Made by a program: the position numbers and the translations under genes | Part shown: in pieces, positions 16,158 to 25,580 of the stretch | How positions within the stretch are numbered: the stretch's first letter is position 1 | Layout: every line of letters begins with the position of its first letter | The notes under the pieces: generated by a model | Told to the model about the DNA's origin: nothing | Seen by the model: only the letters and a program-made list of their open reading frames with translations | Databases searched by the model: none | Source: JAZKAR01 sp040389065 | Lineage (GTDB): Bacteria > Pseudomonadota > Gammaproteobacteria > Burkholderiales > Casimicrobiaceae | Direction: 5' to 3' | NCBI GenBank assembly: GCA_040389065.1 | Contig: JAZKAR010000028.1 | Coordinates: forward strand, 1-64,000 | Length of the DNA: 64,000 bases

Positions 16158-17603
16158 TTATAGACTGTAGTACATATCAAATTCTACAGGGTGAGTCGTC
16201 ATACGATAACGTGTAACTTCTTCCATTTTTAATTCAATATATGCATCAATCATTTCATTGGTGAATACACCGCCACGTAAAAGAAATTCGCGGTCTTTAT
16301 CGAGTGCTTCAAGCGCTTGATCAAGGCTATGGCAAACGGTAGGAATCAATTTATCTTCTTCTGGAGGAAGATCATATAAATTTTTATCAGCCGCATCACC
16401 AGGGTGAATTTTGTTTTGAATACCATCAAGGCCAGCCATTAATAATGCTGAAAACGCTAGGTAAGGATTAGCCATAGGATCTGGGAAACGTGCTTCAATA
16501 CGACGGCCTTTAGGATTCGTTACATAAGGAATACGAATTGATGCTGAACGGTTACGCGCGGAGTACGCTAACTTAACAGGCGCTTCAAAGCCAGGAACCA
16601 AACGTTTATAGGAGTTAGTGGTAGGGTTAGTAATAGCGTTAAGTGCGCGTGCGTGTTTAATAATTCCGCCAATATAATACAAGGCTAAATCACTTAAACC
16701 AGCGTAACCATTCCCTGCAAAAAGGTTTTGTCCATCTTTCCAGATTGATTGATGTACGTGCATACCTGAGCCATTATCACCAACAATAGGTTTAGGCATA
16801 AATGTAGCTGTTTTGCCATATTGTGCTGCAACATTGTGCACAATGTATTTCAATGTTTGTGTCCAGTCGGCACGGCGTACCAATGTACTAAATTGGGTAC
16901 CAATTTCGTTTTGGCCAGCACCCGCAACTTCATGGTGATGTACTTCAACAGGAATACCTGCTTGTTCTAAAAGCTGACACATTTCTGAGCGAATATCTTG
17001 TGAGCTATCAACAGGAGGAACTGGGAAATAACCGCCTTTAACAGTAGGGCGATGTCCTAAATTGCCGCTTCCAGAACTTTGAAAGCTTAGGTTACCTCTC
17101 CCTACTTTGGCACCGCTTGACCAACTGGCTTCATCAGCTCCAATTTTGACAAAAGAGCCAGACATATCGATATTCCAGCGAACGTCATCAAAAATAAAGA
17201 ATTCTGGTTCAGGCCCAAAATAGGCGGTATCACCTATGCCTGAAGATTTTAAGTACATTTCTGCGCGTTTAGCGAGCGAGCGTGGATCACGGCTATAGCC
17301 TTGTCCATCAGAAGGTTCAATAACATCACAGCTAATATTGAGTGTAGGTGCTTGAGTAAAAGGATCAATAAAAGCCGCTGTAGGATCAGGCATTAAAATC
17401 ATGTCAGAGGCTTGAATGCCTTTCCAGCCAGCAATAGAAGAACCATCAAACGCATGACCTGATTCAAACTTGCTTTCATCAAAAGCAGAAACAGGGACGG
17501 ATACGTGCTGTTCTTTGCCGCGAGTATCTGTAAAGCGAAAGTCAACAAAAGCAATTTCGTTATCTTTGACTAACTTAATTACATCGGCTACTGACTGTGA
17601 CAT
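16158..17603 (-). CDS. glnA: Glutamine synthetase type I
   Basis: This 481-residue enzyme makes glutamine from glutamate, ammonia and ATP, and works as a dodecamer. Visible motifs are the beta-Grasp Asp loop FDGSSIAGWKGI (about 52-63), metal ligands in FGPEPEFFIFD, the KPIVGDNGSGMHVHQS ATP region, NRSASIRIP, and the adenylylation site NLYDLP with its Tyr (about 406-411). The tyrosine fits control by GlnE and the GlnD-PII cascade; glnD lies 3 kb away. It is about 10 residues longer than the usual 471 because of an insertion (GRGNLSFQSSGSGNLGHRP, about 169-187). Confidence 0.97.
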   Translation of the reverse strand: MSQSVADVIKLVKDNEIAFVDFRFTDTRGKEQHVSVPVSAFDESKFESGHAFDGSSIAGWKGIQASDMILMPDPTAAFIDPFTQAPTLNISCDVIEPSDGQGYSRDPRSLAKRAEMYLKSSGIGDTAYFGPEPEFFIFDDVRWNIDMSGSFVKIGADEASWSSGAKVGRGNLSFQSSGSGNLGHRPTVKGGYFPVPPVDSSQDIRSEMCQLLEQAGIPVEVHHHEVAGAGQNEIGTQFSTLVRRADWTQTLKYIVHNVAAQYGKTATFMPKPIVGDNGSGMHVHQSIWKDGQNLFAGNGYAGLSDLALYYIGGIIKHARALNAITNPTTNSYKRLVPGFEAPVKLAYSARNRSASIRIPYVTNPKGRRIEARFPDPMANPYLAFSALLMAGLDGIQNKIHPGDAADKNLYDLPPEEDKLIPTVCHSLDQALEALDKDREFLLRGGVFTNEMIDAYIELKMEEVTRYRMTTHPVEFDMYYSL

Positions 17604-17922
17604 GAAAATTCCTTTATGAGATTTAAATCGCGATCTACTTCTAATATTAGACGAAGTTATTACCGCACGGCGAAAACTTTAGCATAAGCATATGAAAAAG
17701 AGAAGTGCCTGAGGATAGGGGTAGGGATTTCCTTGGGTGTATGTAAGGGCTGGTTGTGATAGGAATTGGATTTTTGTGAGAAAAAAAGCCAAGCTCTTAG
17801 CGCTAAAGAGGTTTTACTGCTAAGAGAAGATAAAATGAACATAATTTTTTAGCCCGCGACAACAGGTCGCAACTATTGCATAGAGGCTAATTATGCATCA
17901 AATACGTTTTTATATAAATTAT
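17604..17922. other. 319-nt leader region upstream of glnA
   Basis: No gene is seen. The tract holds the end of the upstream transcript (hairpins listed separately) and presumably the glnA promoter. A minus-strand AGGCAC followed by a T-rich stretch resembles the -24 half of a sigma-54 promoter, but the -12 GC is missing, so I do not call it. Confidence 0.5.
17781..17826 (-). terminator. Terminator with overlapping alternative hairpin, upstream of glnA
   Basis: On the minus strand GCTAA-GAGC-TTGGC forms a 5-bp hairpin followed at once by seven Ts (17781-17787). An alternative 8-bp stem CTCTTAGC/GCTAAGAG (17794-17801 with 17819-17826) uses part of the same bases. The two structures exclude each other. 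It lies about 180 nt before glnA and ends the preceding gene's transcript, or could act as an attenuator. Confidence 0.5.
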
Positions 17923-19545
17923 TTATTCTGTTTGCACAGAAAATTTACACCATACCCAGTCAGTTCCGGTTTCAATTGCATCGTCTAGTTTTATTTTGAA
18001 GAGACCAGAATCGAGTACTAAATTAAAAATTTTATTTCTCTGATAATCTTTTTTTAATAAAATGAGAGAAGGAACATCGCCAGCTCGAGTTTCTTCTTGG
18101 GGTTTTATATAAAGTGTAGGCGTATGATCCTCGTTAGGATTTTCTACAGGAGAAGCACTATCAATTTCATACCCATCAAATCCCTCATAAGATTTTGCCT
18201 TTTTAGGAATATAAGGCTTCATGCTAGATATACTGCGCCCTAAAATTTCAATACCTAATTCAATTTGATCTAAATTTAATTTTTTGATACGCCTTAATAC
18301 ACAAACAGACCATTCAGCACCTTCTTCATCAAACAGTAAAATAAGCATTCCTAATCTAAAAGGACGGCTTTCATTGGCAAGCGCTATTAATCCGTAGCCA
18401 TAGCGGCTTTTATCAATAATTTTACATTGATCTCCTACTGTATACACAGGAATAGGAGGGGGAGCGGAAGATTCAGAGCCCATAATAGGTGGGCAGCATT
18501 GCGTCATTGCGTTCCAGTCATCGACCATCCAGACGTGACTATCTTGAACTTTTTCACGATCACCTTTTCGATTCCAAAAGTGATTATTATGATTCCATAA
18601 CCCGTACCATTTAGTTAATAAACTGAGTTGTACATGCATAGGTCCGGGGTCAATCGTTTCTTGAAGCAATTCACGCGTGGCATGAATTTCTTGTTCAAGC
18701 AGCGTAGTAATCGCATAGGTATTCACAAACCGTATATGTTCAGAATGCTGAGGGCTTGCCAAAATATTATTGGCAATTTTTGAAGCGCGAATTAATCCTT
18801 CACTACTATTAAGATTAACCGCAAAACCTTCCGCGTTTACCGTTTTTTCAATGTGAATATTATTTGAGTTAAGCATAAGCCATAGGTGAGCATGTTCAAT
18901 ATGGTTAGCATCAAAGCTGCCTACATTCAAGAGTTGAAGCAGCAATAAATGAGCATATTCAAGCTCAACACTGGTTGTAATCGATGTGCTATCACTATCT
19001 GTAGGTTCAAATAGCCGAATAATAATGTTATGAGCATTTAGTTTTTCAGCCAAGCTATAACTTTTATGAAGCGTTTTCCAATGCGCAGGCATCCATGGCT
19101 CAAAACGATAAAGACGAAGTTTTGCCTGAAGCGATTTATAGTGCATGTAATAGACTAATGACCGAGCAATGCCTTCAGTTTTTAAGGTTTTTAACAGTAC
19201 CTCGGGTTCTTCTTCAATAATGGGTTCATAAACTTGCGATAAGCGTTGAGAGAGTTCAAATAGTCCTTCTCGCGTAAGTTGTTCAACTGTTGGCGAGGTT
19301 CTGTGATTTTGAAGATAGGTATTCATTAGCTGTTGTAAAAGCGATTCAATACACTCGCTTAAAAGCCACAATGCTGGAAAGCACGTGTAGCCTAGAGCAC
19401 TTTCTGATTGTAAGTAATCTTTAAGAAGTTCAAGCGCTGCTTGTTGAGACGTATGTATGTCGCCGACTGGAAGCTGCTTTTGTATCCAGTTCTCCATCGC
19501 ACGAGGAGAGGTCCAAGGTTTTTTTTTACTAAAAAAACTAAACAT
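17923..19545 (-). CDS. Uncharacterised protein with possible PilZ-like C-terminal region
   Basis: This 540-residue protein is probably cytoplasmic: no signal peptide or membrane segment is visible. Start ATG 19545 has GAGAG 8 nt upstream; an earlier TTG at 19560 is less likely. The long helical N-terminal part (about 1-340) has no motif I recognise. The region about 365-445 (VGDQCKIIDKSRYGYGLI, then WSVCVLRRIKKL and IELGIEILGR) resembles the PilZ-type domain of betaproteobacterial c-di-GMP effectors, though no clear RxxxR and DxSxxG pair is present. It starts 24 nt from a divergent gene of unknown function and is followed by glnA. Function not assigned. Confidence 0.7.
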   Translation of the reverse strand: MFSFFSKKKPWTSPRAMENWIQKQLPVGDIHTSQQAALELLKDYLQSESALGYTCFPALWLLSECIESLLQQLMNTYLQNHRTSPTVEQLTREGLFELSQRLSQVYEPIIEEEPEVLLKTLKTEGIARSLVYYMHYKSLQAKLRLYRFEPWMPAHWKTLHKSYSLAEKLNAHNIIIRLFEPTDSDSTSITTSVELEYAHLLLLQLLNVGSFDANHIEHAHLWLMLNSNNIHIEKTVNAEGFAVNLNSSEGLIRASKIANNILASPQHSEHIRFVNTYAITTLLEQEIHATRELLQETIDPGPMHVQLSLLTKWYGLWNHNNHFWNRKGDREKVQDSHVWMVDDWNAMTQCCPPIMGSESSAPPPIPVYTVGDQCKIIDKSRYGYGLIALANESRPFRLGMLILLFDEEGAEWSVCVLRRIKKLNLDQIELGIEILGRSISSMKPYIPKKAKSYEGFDGYEIDSASPVENPNEDHTPTLYIKPQEETRAGDVPSLILLKKDYQRNKIFNLVLDSGLFKIKLDDAIETGTDWVWCKFSVQTE

Positions 19546-19568
19546 GATGCAAACTCTCAACGATTATT

Positions 19569-20681
19569 TTGGGCATAGCTGTAGGTATAACATTAGAAAT
19601 AACTTTAATACTGCAAAAGGTATGTAGAAGAATATTACTCATAGTATGTATACTCATTGCTTTTATAGTACTGCTAGGTATGCCTGCAACACTTTATTAC
19701 TATGCGCCACAGTTTCTGGATGAGACCCTACAAGGTTTAACGGCAATCGAGCCAGAGCCTTTATCCTCGATCGCTAAGCTATTGTTAAGTTTTACAGTTA
19801 AGTATGATGTTTATAAAGCTAATACTGATCAGCTGGCCTGGAAATCATTGCAAAGTGTAGGAGATCAGCCTTGGGCGGCGCAATGGATCTCGCAGATTCA
19901 GCAAGATAAAGATGTTCAAAATTTTACATGGATGGCGTTGTATCCTACCTATTGTCATATTTCAGTACGGTCTATCCGACATGAACCTATAAACCTGGCT
20001 GCTGCACAACTGCAAAATTGGTATCAATTAGTTCAAGAGGTGTTTAGCGAAGAGCACTGGCGAGTAGCGTTAGTTGAGGGTTGCGTTGTGATGTTAGGCT
20101 TGCTTCGCAGCAGTCATTCTGATGTGATTAAACCGAATGCTTTTGACGATCATCCCTGGTGGTTACAGCGTAAAACTGAGCTTGAGATGCGGTTATTTAG
20201 TAGTACACATTCAGGGTGTTTTGATTGGGGGGGCGCAAACAGTGTTGAGACAGCAGGAAGCGGTAGCTTAGATCAGCTTTCGTTAAGTCAAAACACTTTA
20301 TGGACGCATGTTAACTGGTCATTATGGATAAGCAAACATCCAAAATGGAAGGCGTTAGCGAACTATCATAAGATTGCGATTGCCTCTGAGTTATCTAGCC
20401 AGCTGATACAAAAGTACCCAAAAGATATTTGGATCGATACTTCGTTATATACGCCATTGCAGCTAAGCGAAGCATTGATGATAGGCAAACAATGTTGGTT
20501 TAACCATACGTGTAAACGTATTGTAGTGATAACCCGCCTGCCGCCGCACGCTATAGAGTTTTGTTTACCTGATTGGCCTTTTTGGAAGCGTTGGGCATAT
20601 TATGTTTATTTTAAAGCAACGCTAATCAAACAGCCTCTAACATACTCGGAAATGATGAAGAAAATGGGTGCTGAAGGTTAA
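19569..20681 (+). CDS. Uncharacterised protein with one N-terminal membrane helix
   Basis: The 370-residue protein has one strong hydrophobic helix (about 20-48, ending MPATLYYYAPQF) and a large soluble remainder, probably periplasmic, with many Trp and aromatic residues. I recognise no family. The start is uncertain: the frame opens at TTG 19569, has no clear ribosome-binding site, and the first ATG (codon 38) would remove the helix. It is divergent from the PilZ-like gene with only 23 nt between, so they probably share a regulatory region and perhaps a process. Its stop is 17 nt from the end of convergent glnD. Confidence 0.65.
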   Translation: MGIAVGITLEITLILQKVCRRILLIVCILIAFIVLLGMPATLYYYAPQFLDETLQGLTAIEPEPLSSIAKLLLSFTVKYDVYKANTDQLAWKSLQSVGDQPWAAQWISQIQQDKDVQNFTWMALYPTYCHISVRSIRHEPINLAAAQLQNWYQLVQEVFSEEHWRVALVEGCVVMLGLLRSSHSDVIKPNAFDDHPWWLQRKTELEMRLFSSTHSGCFDWGGANSVETAGSGSLDQLSLSQNTLWTHVNWSLWISKHPKWKALANYHKIAIASELSSQLIQKYPKDIWIDTSLYTPLQLSEALMIGKQCWFNHTCKRIVVITRLPPHAIEFCLPDWPFWKRWAYYVYFKATLIKQPLTYSEMMKKMGAEG

Positions 20682-20698
20682 GTGTTAATTATTCAATA

Positions 20699-23206
20699 TT
20701 AAACAGAATATAGTAGTCGGAATAATCGTGCTTCAAGCATTGCTTGTTGACCCGCACTATATAAATACGGGCTGCTGATATTGATAGCAGATTCGCTACG
20801 TTCGCCTAATGCTAGAATACGGGCATCATGTACAGAAATACCCGATAACCATAAGCAGCGAGAGATATCTGCCCAAAGTTCAGGGCGATCTGCTGCCATA
20901 ATATGCAAAGTAAATTGACGTATATGGTGAGGAGAGGGGTGAATCTGAATTTCTGGATGAAGAGGTAAAGCTTTTTGGCGGCGAGAAAGCCGAGGAGAGC
21001 TTACGCTACGTTTAGGTGTAGATAAGATTGGTGAATTAAGCATTTCTCGTAATTCGTTACATAGCGTAGAAATGGTTTCTTGGTTCCACTCATAGTCAGG
21101 CACTAACACTGAAAAACTATCAAAAACCCAGGCATTTTTAGAGGTAATAATTTTTGCCTCAACAATACATAGTCTCCGTGCGCTAAAAAAAGAACATAGC
21201 CGATTAAACAAGCCAGATTGGTCTGGCCAATGAATAAAAAATTGCCATGTTCCTTGATAATGTCTTCCTTGAATCAAGTTATTATCGAGTTGACTCTCCA
21301 TTAAATCAGCATGCCAAGCAATTTCTTCCGGTGTATGGCGATAAAAATAACTCGGTTCTAAGGTAGACCAGAATTGTGGCTTGATTGGCCCGTTGTTTCT
21401 TAATGCTAATGCTCGTTCTTGAGTAAACTGAAAAATATCGGTTGTGTTTTGATTATGATAAAAAGACGCGTAGGCATGTTGAAACATGGTTTTTAAAAGA
21501 TGAGAGCGCCAGGGGTTCCATAGTTTGGGGTTGGTGGCTCGAATATCAGCAATCGTCAGTAAATACAATGCTACCAGTGCGCGTTCTGAAGGTACTTTAC
21601 TTACAAAACTGCTGATAACTTCAGGGTTATGTATATCTTGTTTTTGAGCAAAATGAGATAAGGTAAGGTGTTCTTTTACTAGCCATTCGATAAGTTCAAC
21701 GTCCTCATCAGGAAGATGGTGTGTCAGCGCAAAATCTCGTGCTTTAACAGCGCCAAGTTTTGAGTGATCACCATCTAATCCTTTTCCGATATCGTGAAAT
21801 AAGCCAGAGATCCATAATACTTCAGGGCGTTCAAATTGTTGAAGTAATAGCCGGGCGTCAGGCATTTCATCTTGATAGCGGGGGTTCACCATTCTACGTA
21901 AATAACGTACTACCATGAGGCTATGTTCATCAACAGGATAACGATGAACGTAATCATGTTGAATTTGGCCTCTGACTCTATGCCAATCTGGCAGATAGCG
22001 TTCTAATATTTCAAGGTTATGAAGATAGCGCAGGCTTCTGAATAATCGAACAGGGCTACGCAAAATAGCCATAAAAGCAATTTGAAGCGCTTGTTTAAGC
22101 TCGGGTGAGGGATGATCAATTAGGTGGCGATGCTCCCATAGTGCGCGTTGGGTACTAGGGTGAATGTCTTGCGCTAAAGGTGTTTTTTGCCACTCTATAA
22201 AAATAGTAAAAAGACGAGAGGGGTCTTCGGTAAAAAATTGCGGGTCACTGACATACAGCTGATTATCGTATACAAGTAACGGGGTGGGTAATTTAGCTTT
22301 TTTAGGCGGCGATGAAAATTGAAGTTGCGCTAAAATGAAGCGATTTGTTTGCTGTACTAAACGACTCATTCTGTAGTAATACTGCATGAGCCTTTCACTG
22401 GCATGAAGACGAGAAGCGTCGCGGTGAATGCCTAAACGTTCGGCAAGAGGCAAATGCAAGTCATAGCGCAGGGTATCTTCTTGTCGATTAGCCATTAAAT
22501 GTAAATGTGCTCTAATCGTGCATAACAATGAATGGGCGCGTTGAAGCCGTCGAATTTCATTATTTGAGAAACCATGGTGGGTCAATAAGGTATGAAATGA
22601 GCGTCTGCCATAGCGTGCCCGATCTATCCAAAACAATGTATGAAGATCGCGTAACCCTCCAGGGTGCTCTTTAATATTAGGTTCGAGCGTGGCCTGCGCT
22701 TCTTCAAAACGTAAATAGCGTTGTTTTTGCTCAAAAATTTTCGCTTGAATAAACTCATTGATATTAAGCGATGATAAAACATCATGATGCCAGCGGTTAA
22801 AATCAATAGGGTCACCTACAATCAAGCGAGATTCTAACCAACTGGTTTGAGTCGATAGATCAGCATCTCCTATGGGAGTAGAGCCATTAAGTTTTTCATG
22901 GCTTAAATGTAACCGTATGCCTGTATCCCACGCTTTTTGATTAAATAAAGCAAGCGCTTCTTCAATAGCAGGCGAAGTATCAGGAACAAGAACCAGCGTA
23001 TCTACATCAGAGTGAGGAAAAAGCTGATGTCTCCCATAGCCTCCGAGGGCCACCAGGTGTGTATCGCAATCTGCTAATCCGCTTTCTTGCCATAAAGAAA
23101 TAAGCTGCTCATCCATCGCACATGTTAATGCTTTGAGATAAACAGAAACAAGCATCGTTTGTGATTCAAACGCTTTACTTAGTCCGTCTACAATAGTGCG
23201 ATACAT
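20699..23206 (-). CDS. glnD: Bifunctional uridylyltransferase/uridylyl-removing enzyme GlnD
   Basis: The 835-residue nitrogen sensor uridylylates PII when glutamine is low and removes UMP when it is high. It has the nucleotidyltransferase motif GGYGRHQLFPHSDVDTLVL (about 53-71), a metal-dependent HD domain (FHDIGKGLDGDHS near 465, HLTLSHFA later) and two C-terminal ACT domains that bind glutamine (about 660-740 and 770-835). Start ATG 23206 is preceded by AAGAAG; an upstream TTG at 23212 is less likely. It is 12 nt after map and in the same operon. Confidence 0.95.
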   Translation of the reverse strand: MYRTIVDGLSKAFESQTMLVSVYLKALTCAMDEQLISLWQESGLADCDTHLVALGGYGRHQLFPHSDVDTLVLVPDTSPAIEEALALFNQKAWDTGIRLHLSHEKLNGSTPIGDADLSTQTSWLESRLIVGDPIDFNRWHHDVLSSLNINEFIQAKIFEQKQRYLRFEEAQATLEPNIKEHPGGLRDLHTLFWIDRARYGRRSFHTLLTHHGFSNNEIRRLQRAHSLLCTIRAHLHLMANRQEDTLRYDLHLPLAERLGIHRDASRLHASERLMQYYYRMSRLVQQTNRFILAQLQFSSPPKKAKLPTPLLVYDNQLYVSDPQFFTEDPSRLFTIFIEWQKTPLAQDIHPSTQRALWEHRHLIDHPSPELKQALQIAFMAILRSPVRLFRSLRYLHNLEILERYLPDWHRVRGQIQHDYVHRYPVDEHSLMVVRYLRRMVNPRYQDEMPDARLLLQQFERPEVLWISGLFHDIGKGLDGDHSKLGAVKARDFALTHHLPDEDVELIEWLVKEHLTLSHFAQKQDIHNPEVISSFVSKVPSERALVALYLLTIADIRATNPKLWNPWRSHLLKTMFQHAYASFYHNQNTTDIFQFTQERALALRNNGPIKPQFWSTLEPSYFYRHTPEEIAWHADLMESQLDNNLIQGRHYQGTWQFFIHWPDQSGLFNRLCSFFSARRLCIVEAKIITSKNAWVFDSFSVLVPDYEWNQETISTLCNELREMLNSPILSTPKRSVSSPRLSRRQKALPLHPEIQIHPSPHHIRQFTLHIMAADRPELWADISRCLWLSGISVHDARILALGERSESAINISSPYLYSAGQQAMLEARLFRLLYSV

Positions 23207-23217
23207 AATCAAACTTC

Positions 23218-24009
23218 TTATACTAATGAAGCAGCAGGAGAACCCTCTGAAACTGTTAATACTTCAAAACCTGTTTCGGTAACACGTACAGTATGTTCCC
23301 ATTGAGCAGATAAGCTATGGTCTTTGGTAACAGCAGTCCATCCATCTGCTAGCATTCTCATGGCATGGTGCCCAGCATTGATCATGGGTTCAATTGTAAA
23401 AATTAATCCTGGCTCAAGCGTTTGCCCTTGGCCTCGTTTTCCATAGTGCAGCACTTGAGGGTCTTCATGAAAACGTTTACCAATACCATGACCGCAAAAC
23501 TCACGTACTACACTGAAATCATGCGCTTCTGCCCAGTCTTGAATAGCAGCTCCTACATCACCGAGAGTGGCTCCAGGTTTGACTTCACGAATTCCACGCC
23601 ACATGGCTTGATACGTAACCTCACACAGCCGTTTGGCCAGAATGGAAGGTTTGCCCACCATAAACATACGGCTCGTATCGCCATGAAACCCATTTTTAAT
23701 CACTGTTACATCAACATTCATGATGTCGCCTATTTTAAGAGGTTTATCGTTAGGAATGCCGTGGCAAATTTGATGGTTGATTGAGGTGCAAATAGACTTA
23801 GGGTAAGGGTTATGACCATCAGGTGCATAGTGTAAAGGGGCAGGAATAGCTTGCTGTACTTCAGTAATATACTGATGACACCAGTCATTAATTTGGTTGG
23901 TGGTAACACCTGCTTGAATTTTTGGCGTGATATAGTCTAAAACTTCAGAGGCTAGTTTTCCCGCAAGGCGCATGCCTTCAATATCTTCTTGGCTTGTAAG
24001 AATACCCAT
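23218..24009 (-). CDS. map: Type I methionine aminopeptidase
   Basis: The 263-residue enzyme removes the N-terminal Met from nascent proteins. Metal ligands of the pita-bread fold are visible: Asp in IMNVDVTV (about 99), Asp in GDTSRMF (about 110), His in CGHGIGKRFHEDP (about 173), Glu in FTIEPMINAG (about 206) and Glu in QWEHTVRV (about 237). The length is the standard one. It sits between the DUF2322 gene and glnD in an operon-like row. Confidence 0.97.
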   Translation of the reverse strand: MGILTSQEDIEGMRLAGKLASEVLDYITPKIQAGVTTNQINDWCHQYITEVQQAIPAPLHYAPDGHNPYPKSICTSINHQICHGIPNDKPLKIGDIMNVDVTVIKNGFHGDTSRMFMVGKPSILAKRLCEVTYQAMWRGIREVKPGATLGDVGAAIQDWAEAHDFSVVREFCGHGIGKRFHEDPQVLHYGKRGQGQTLEPGLIFTIEPMINAGHHAMRMLADGWTAVTKDHSLSAQWEHTVRVTETGFEVLTVSEGSPAASLV

Positions 24010-24023
24010 ATTAAACCTTAATG

Positions 24024-24341
24024 TTAGGCGTTTGAAAGTGGTGCGACACGAAGCACTTCTTTTGCTTCAATTAATGAAAGAAGGCGATCAATGTTAGGAT
24101 GTTTTCCAGGGTTTTTCTGCGCATCAGCAGTATGTTCAGCATACAAGTTTAAACCTTCTTGAGCCGCTTCTATCGTAATGTTTCCCTGATATTTTTGTGA
24201 TAAAAAATAGTATAGCCGTAATGAACCTGATTGCCCGGGTTTATTTTCAATGGAACCAACATTTTTTCCTTCTGTGTTAAACAATGATAACGATTGAATA
24301 TGATCGACAAGAGGAAGGGTTTTAAGATTGTCTGCAAACAT
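24024..24341 (-). CDS. DUF2322 family protein
   Basis: The 105-residue protein belongs to a small family known from Neisseria, Bordetella and relatives, with no established function. Recognisable parts are SLSLFNTEGKNVGSIENKPG (about 17-36), GSLRLYYFL and the C-terminal HPNIDRLLSLI. There is no signal peptide or membrane segment. It is 14 nt upstream of map on the same strand, so it is probably co-expressed with map and glnD. A repeat element lies 28 nt upstream of its start, where its promoter would be expected. Confidence 0.75.
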   Translation of the reverse strand: MFADNLKTLPLVDHIQSLSLFNTEGKNVGSIENKPGQSGSLRLYYFLSQKYQGNITIEAAQEGLNLYAEHTADAQKNPGKHPNIDRLLSLIEAKEVLRVAPLSNA

Positions 24342-24368
24342 GCTAAGTACCTGGTGATGTAAATGAAT

Positions 24369-24458
24369 TTAGAGGCTGGTGGGTTTACTCCAAGCATGGC
24401 AGCACAGAGAGTACCAAGTTGCCAACACGCTGAGAGAATCCAATTGCGTTACTTTTAA
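24369..24458. repeat. MITE-like repeat, short copy (minus orientation)
   Basis: Read on the minus strand it begins AAAAGTAACGCAATTGGATT, continues CTCTCAGCGTGTTGGCAACTTG and ends GGGTTTACTCC reversed into CCTCTAAA. It matches the ends and the left interior of the copies at 41069 and 40294, but lacks about 35 bp of the interior. It sits just upstream of the DUF2322-map-glnD operon. Confidence 0.7.
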
Positions 24459-24597
24459 CATTAACATTTTAAGAAGTAATCATAGTTTAATAACAGAAAA
24501 TTTATCTGGAAGAGCGCCTATATTTAAATCGCTGTCTCAAACATCAAAAATAATGCCTTATTATGAGAATGTAAAGAGCGTTTCGGTCAAGCCACAC

Positions 24598-24641
24598 CTC
24601 GAAAGTTAAGCTGTTGATGAACGAGACCCCTAACTTTCGAG
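24598..24641. repeat. 11-bp inverted repeat between DUF2322 and dapD
   Basis: Perfect arms CTCGAAAGTTA / TAACTTTCGAG enclose 22 nt (GTTGATGAACGAGACC within). It lies 95 nt past the dapD stop. No T-run follows on either side. It could be a factor-dependent terminator or an end of a lost mobile element. Confidence 0.5.
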
Positions 24642-24735
24642 TAAGAAGCTTTTCAATTTAATGTTCGCGATTGTTTCTGGTTAATTTTTCGTCAAGTGCT
24701 ATGATCATATCTTTTTAGCTATGTATAGCTATGTA

Positions 24736-25560
24736 CTATTCGCTTCTAAGTAATTCGTTAATACCCGTTTTTGAGCGTGTTTGGGCATCAACTTGCTTAA
24801 CAATAATAGCCGCGTATACGCTATGTTTTCCATCTTGCGCGGGTAAACTTCCTGCTACCACAACAGACCCTGCAGGAACACGACCGAAAGTAATTTCACC
24901 CGTTGCACGGTTATAAATTTTGGTACTTTGCCCTAAGTAAACACCCATTCCTAATACGCTATTTTCTTCAACAATTACGCCTTCTACAACTTCAGAACGT
25001 GCCCCAATAAAGCAATTGTCTTCAATAATGGTAGGGTTAGCTTGAATAGGTTCCAGTACGCCTCCAATGCCTACGCCTCCTGATAAATGTACATTTTTCC
25101 CAATCTGGGCGCATGAGCCTACGGTAGCCCAGGTATCAACCATGGTGCCTTCATCAACATAAGCGCCGATATTGACATAAGAAGGCATCAGTACAACATT
25201 CTTGGCAATAAAGGAGCCTTGGCGAACGACAGCGGGCGGCACTACTCTGAAACCGCCTGCAGCAAATTGCTCAGGGGTGTAGTGTTCAAATTTAGTAGGA
25301 ACTTTATCAAAAAACTGAAGGGAGCCTGCGCTGATAGGAACATTATCTGCTAAGCGGAATGAGAGTAAAACAGCTTTTTTTATCCATTGGTGTACCTGCC
25401 AGTGGCCGTCTAACTTTTCTGCAACGCGAAGTTTTCCTTGATCTAGGTCATGAAGAACATGGCTTACTGCCTCTTTAAGTTCAGTCGAGGCACTTGTTAG
25501 CGATACTTGATTACGATTTTCCCAGGCTTGTTCAATAAGCAATGTAAGGGTATTCGACAC
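24736..25560 (-). CDS. dapD: 2,3,4,5-tetrahydropyridine-2,6-dicarboxylate N-succinyltransferase
   Basis: DapD adds a succinyl group to tetrahydrodipicolinate in the lysine and meso-diaminopimelate pathway. The protein has a left-handed parallel beta-helix: hexapeptide repeats run from about 100 to 220 (VLMPSYVNIGAYVDEGTMVD, GVGIGGVLEP). GTG at 25558-25560, with GGGAG 8 nt upstream, gives 274 residues, exactly the E. coli length, and an N-terminus SNTLTLLIEQAW that fits the family. An ATG at 25620 would add 20 residues encoded by the adjacent repeat and is rejected. The repeat ends 20 bp before the start codon. Confidence 0.95.
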   Translation of the reverse strand: MSNTLTLLIEQAWENRNQVSLTSASTELKEAVSHVLHDLDQGKLRVAEKLDGHWQVHQWIKKAVLLSFRLADNVPISAGSLQFFDKVPTKFEHYTPEQFAAGGFRVVPPAVVRQGSFIAKNVVLMPSYVNIGAYVDEGTMVDTWATVGSCAQIGKNVHLSGGVGIGGVLEPIQANPTIIEDNCFIGARSEVVEGVIVEENSVLGMGVYLGQSTKIYNRATGEITFGRVPAGSVVVAGSLPAQDGKHSVYAAIIVKQVDAQTRSKTGINELLRSE

Positions 25561-25580
25561 GGTACAGACTCCCAAAGAGT

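Noticed and set aside
17604..17780. Sigma-54 promoter of glnA
   Set aside because: A GGCAC half is present but the -12 GC element is missing at the required distance.
24379..24609. 76-codon plus-strand frame
   Set aside because: Its first third is repeat sequence and the rest has no ribosome-binding site or recognisable family; treated as chance.
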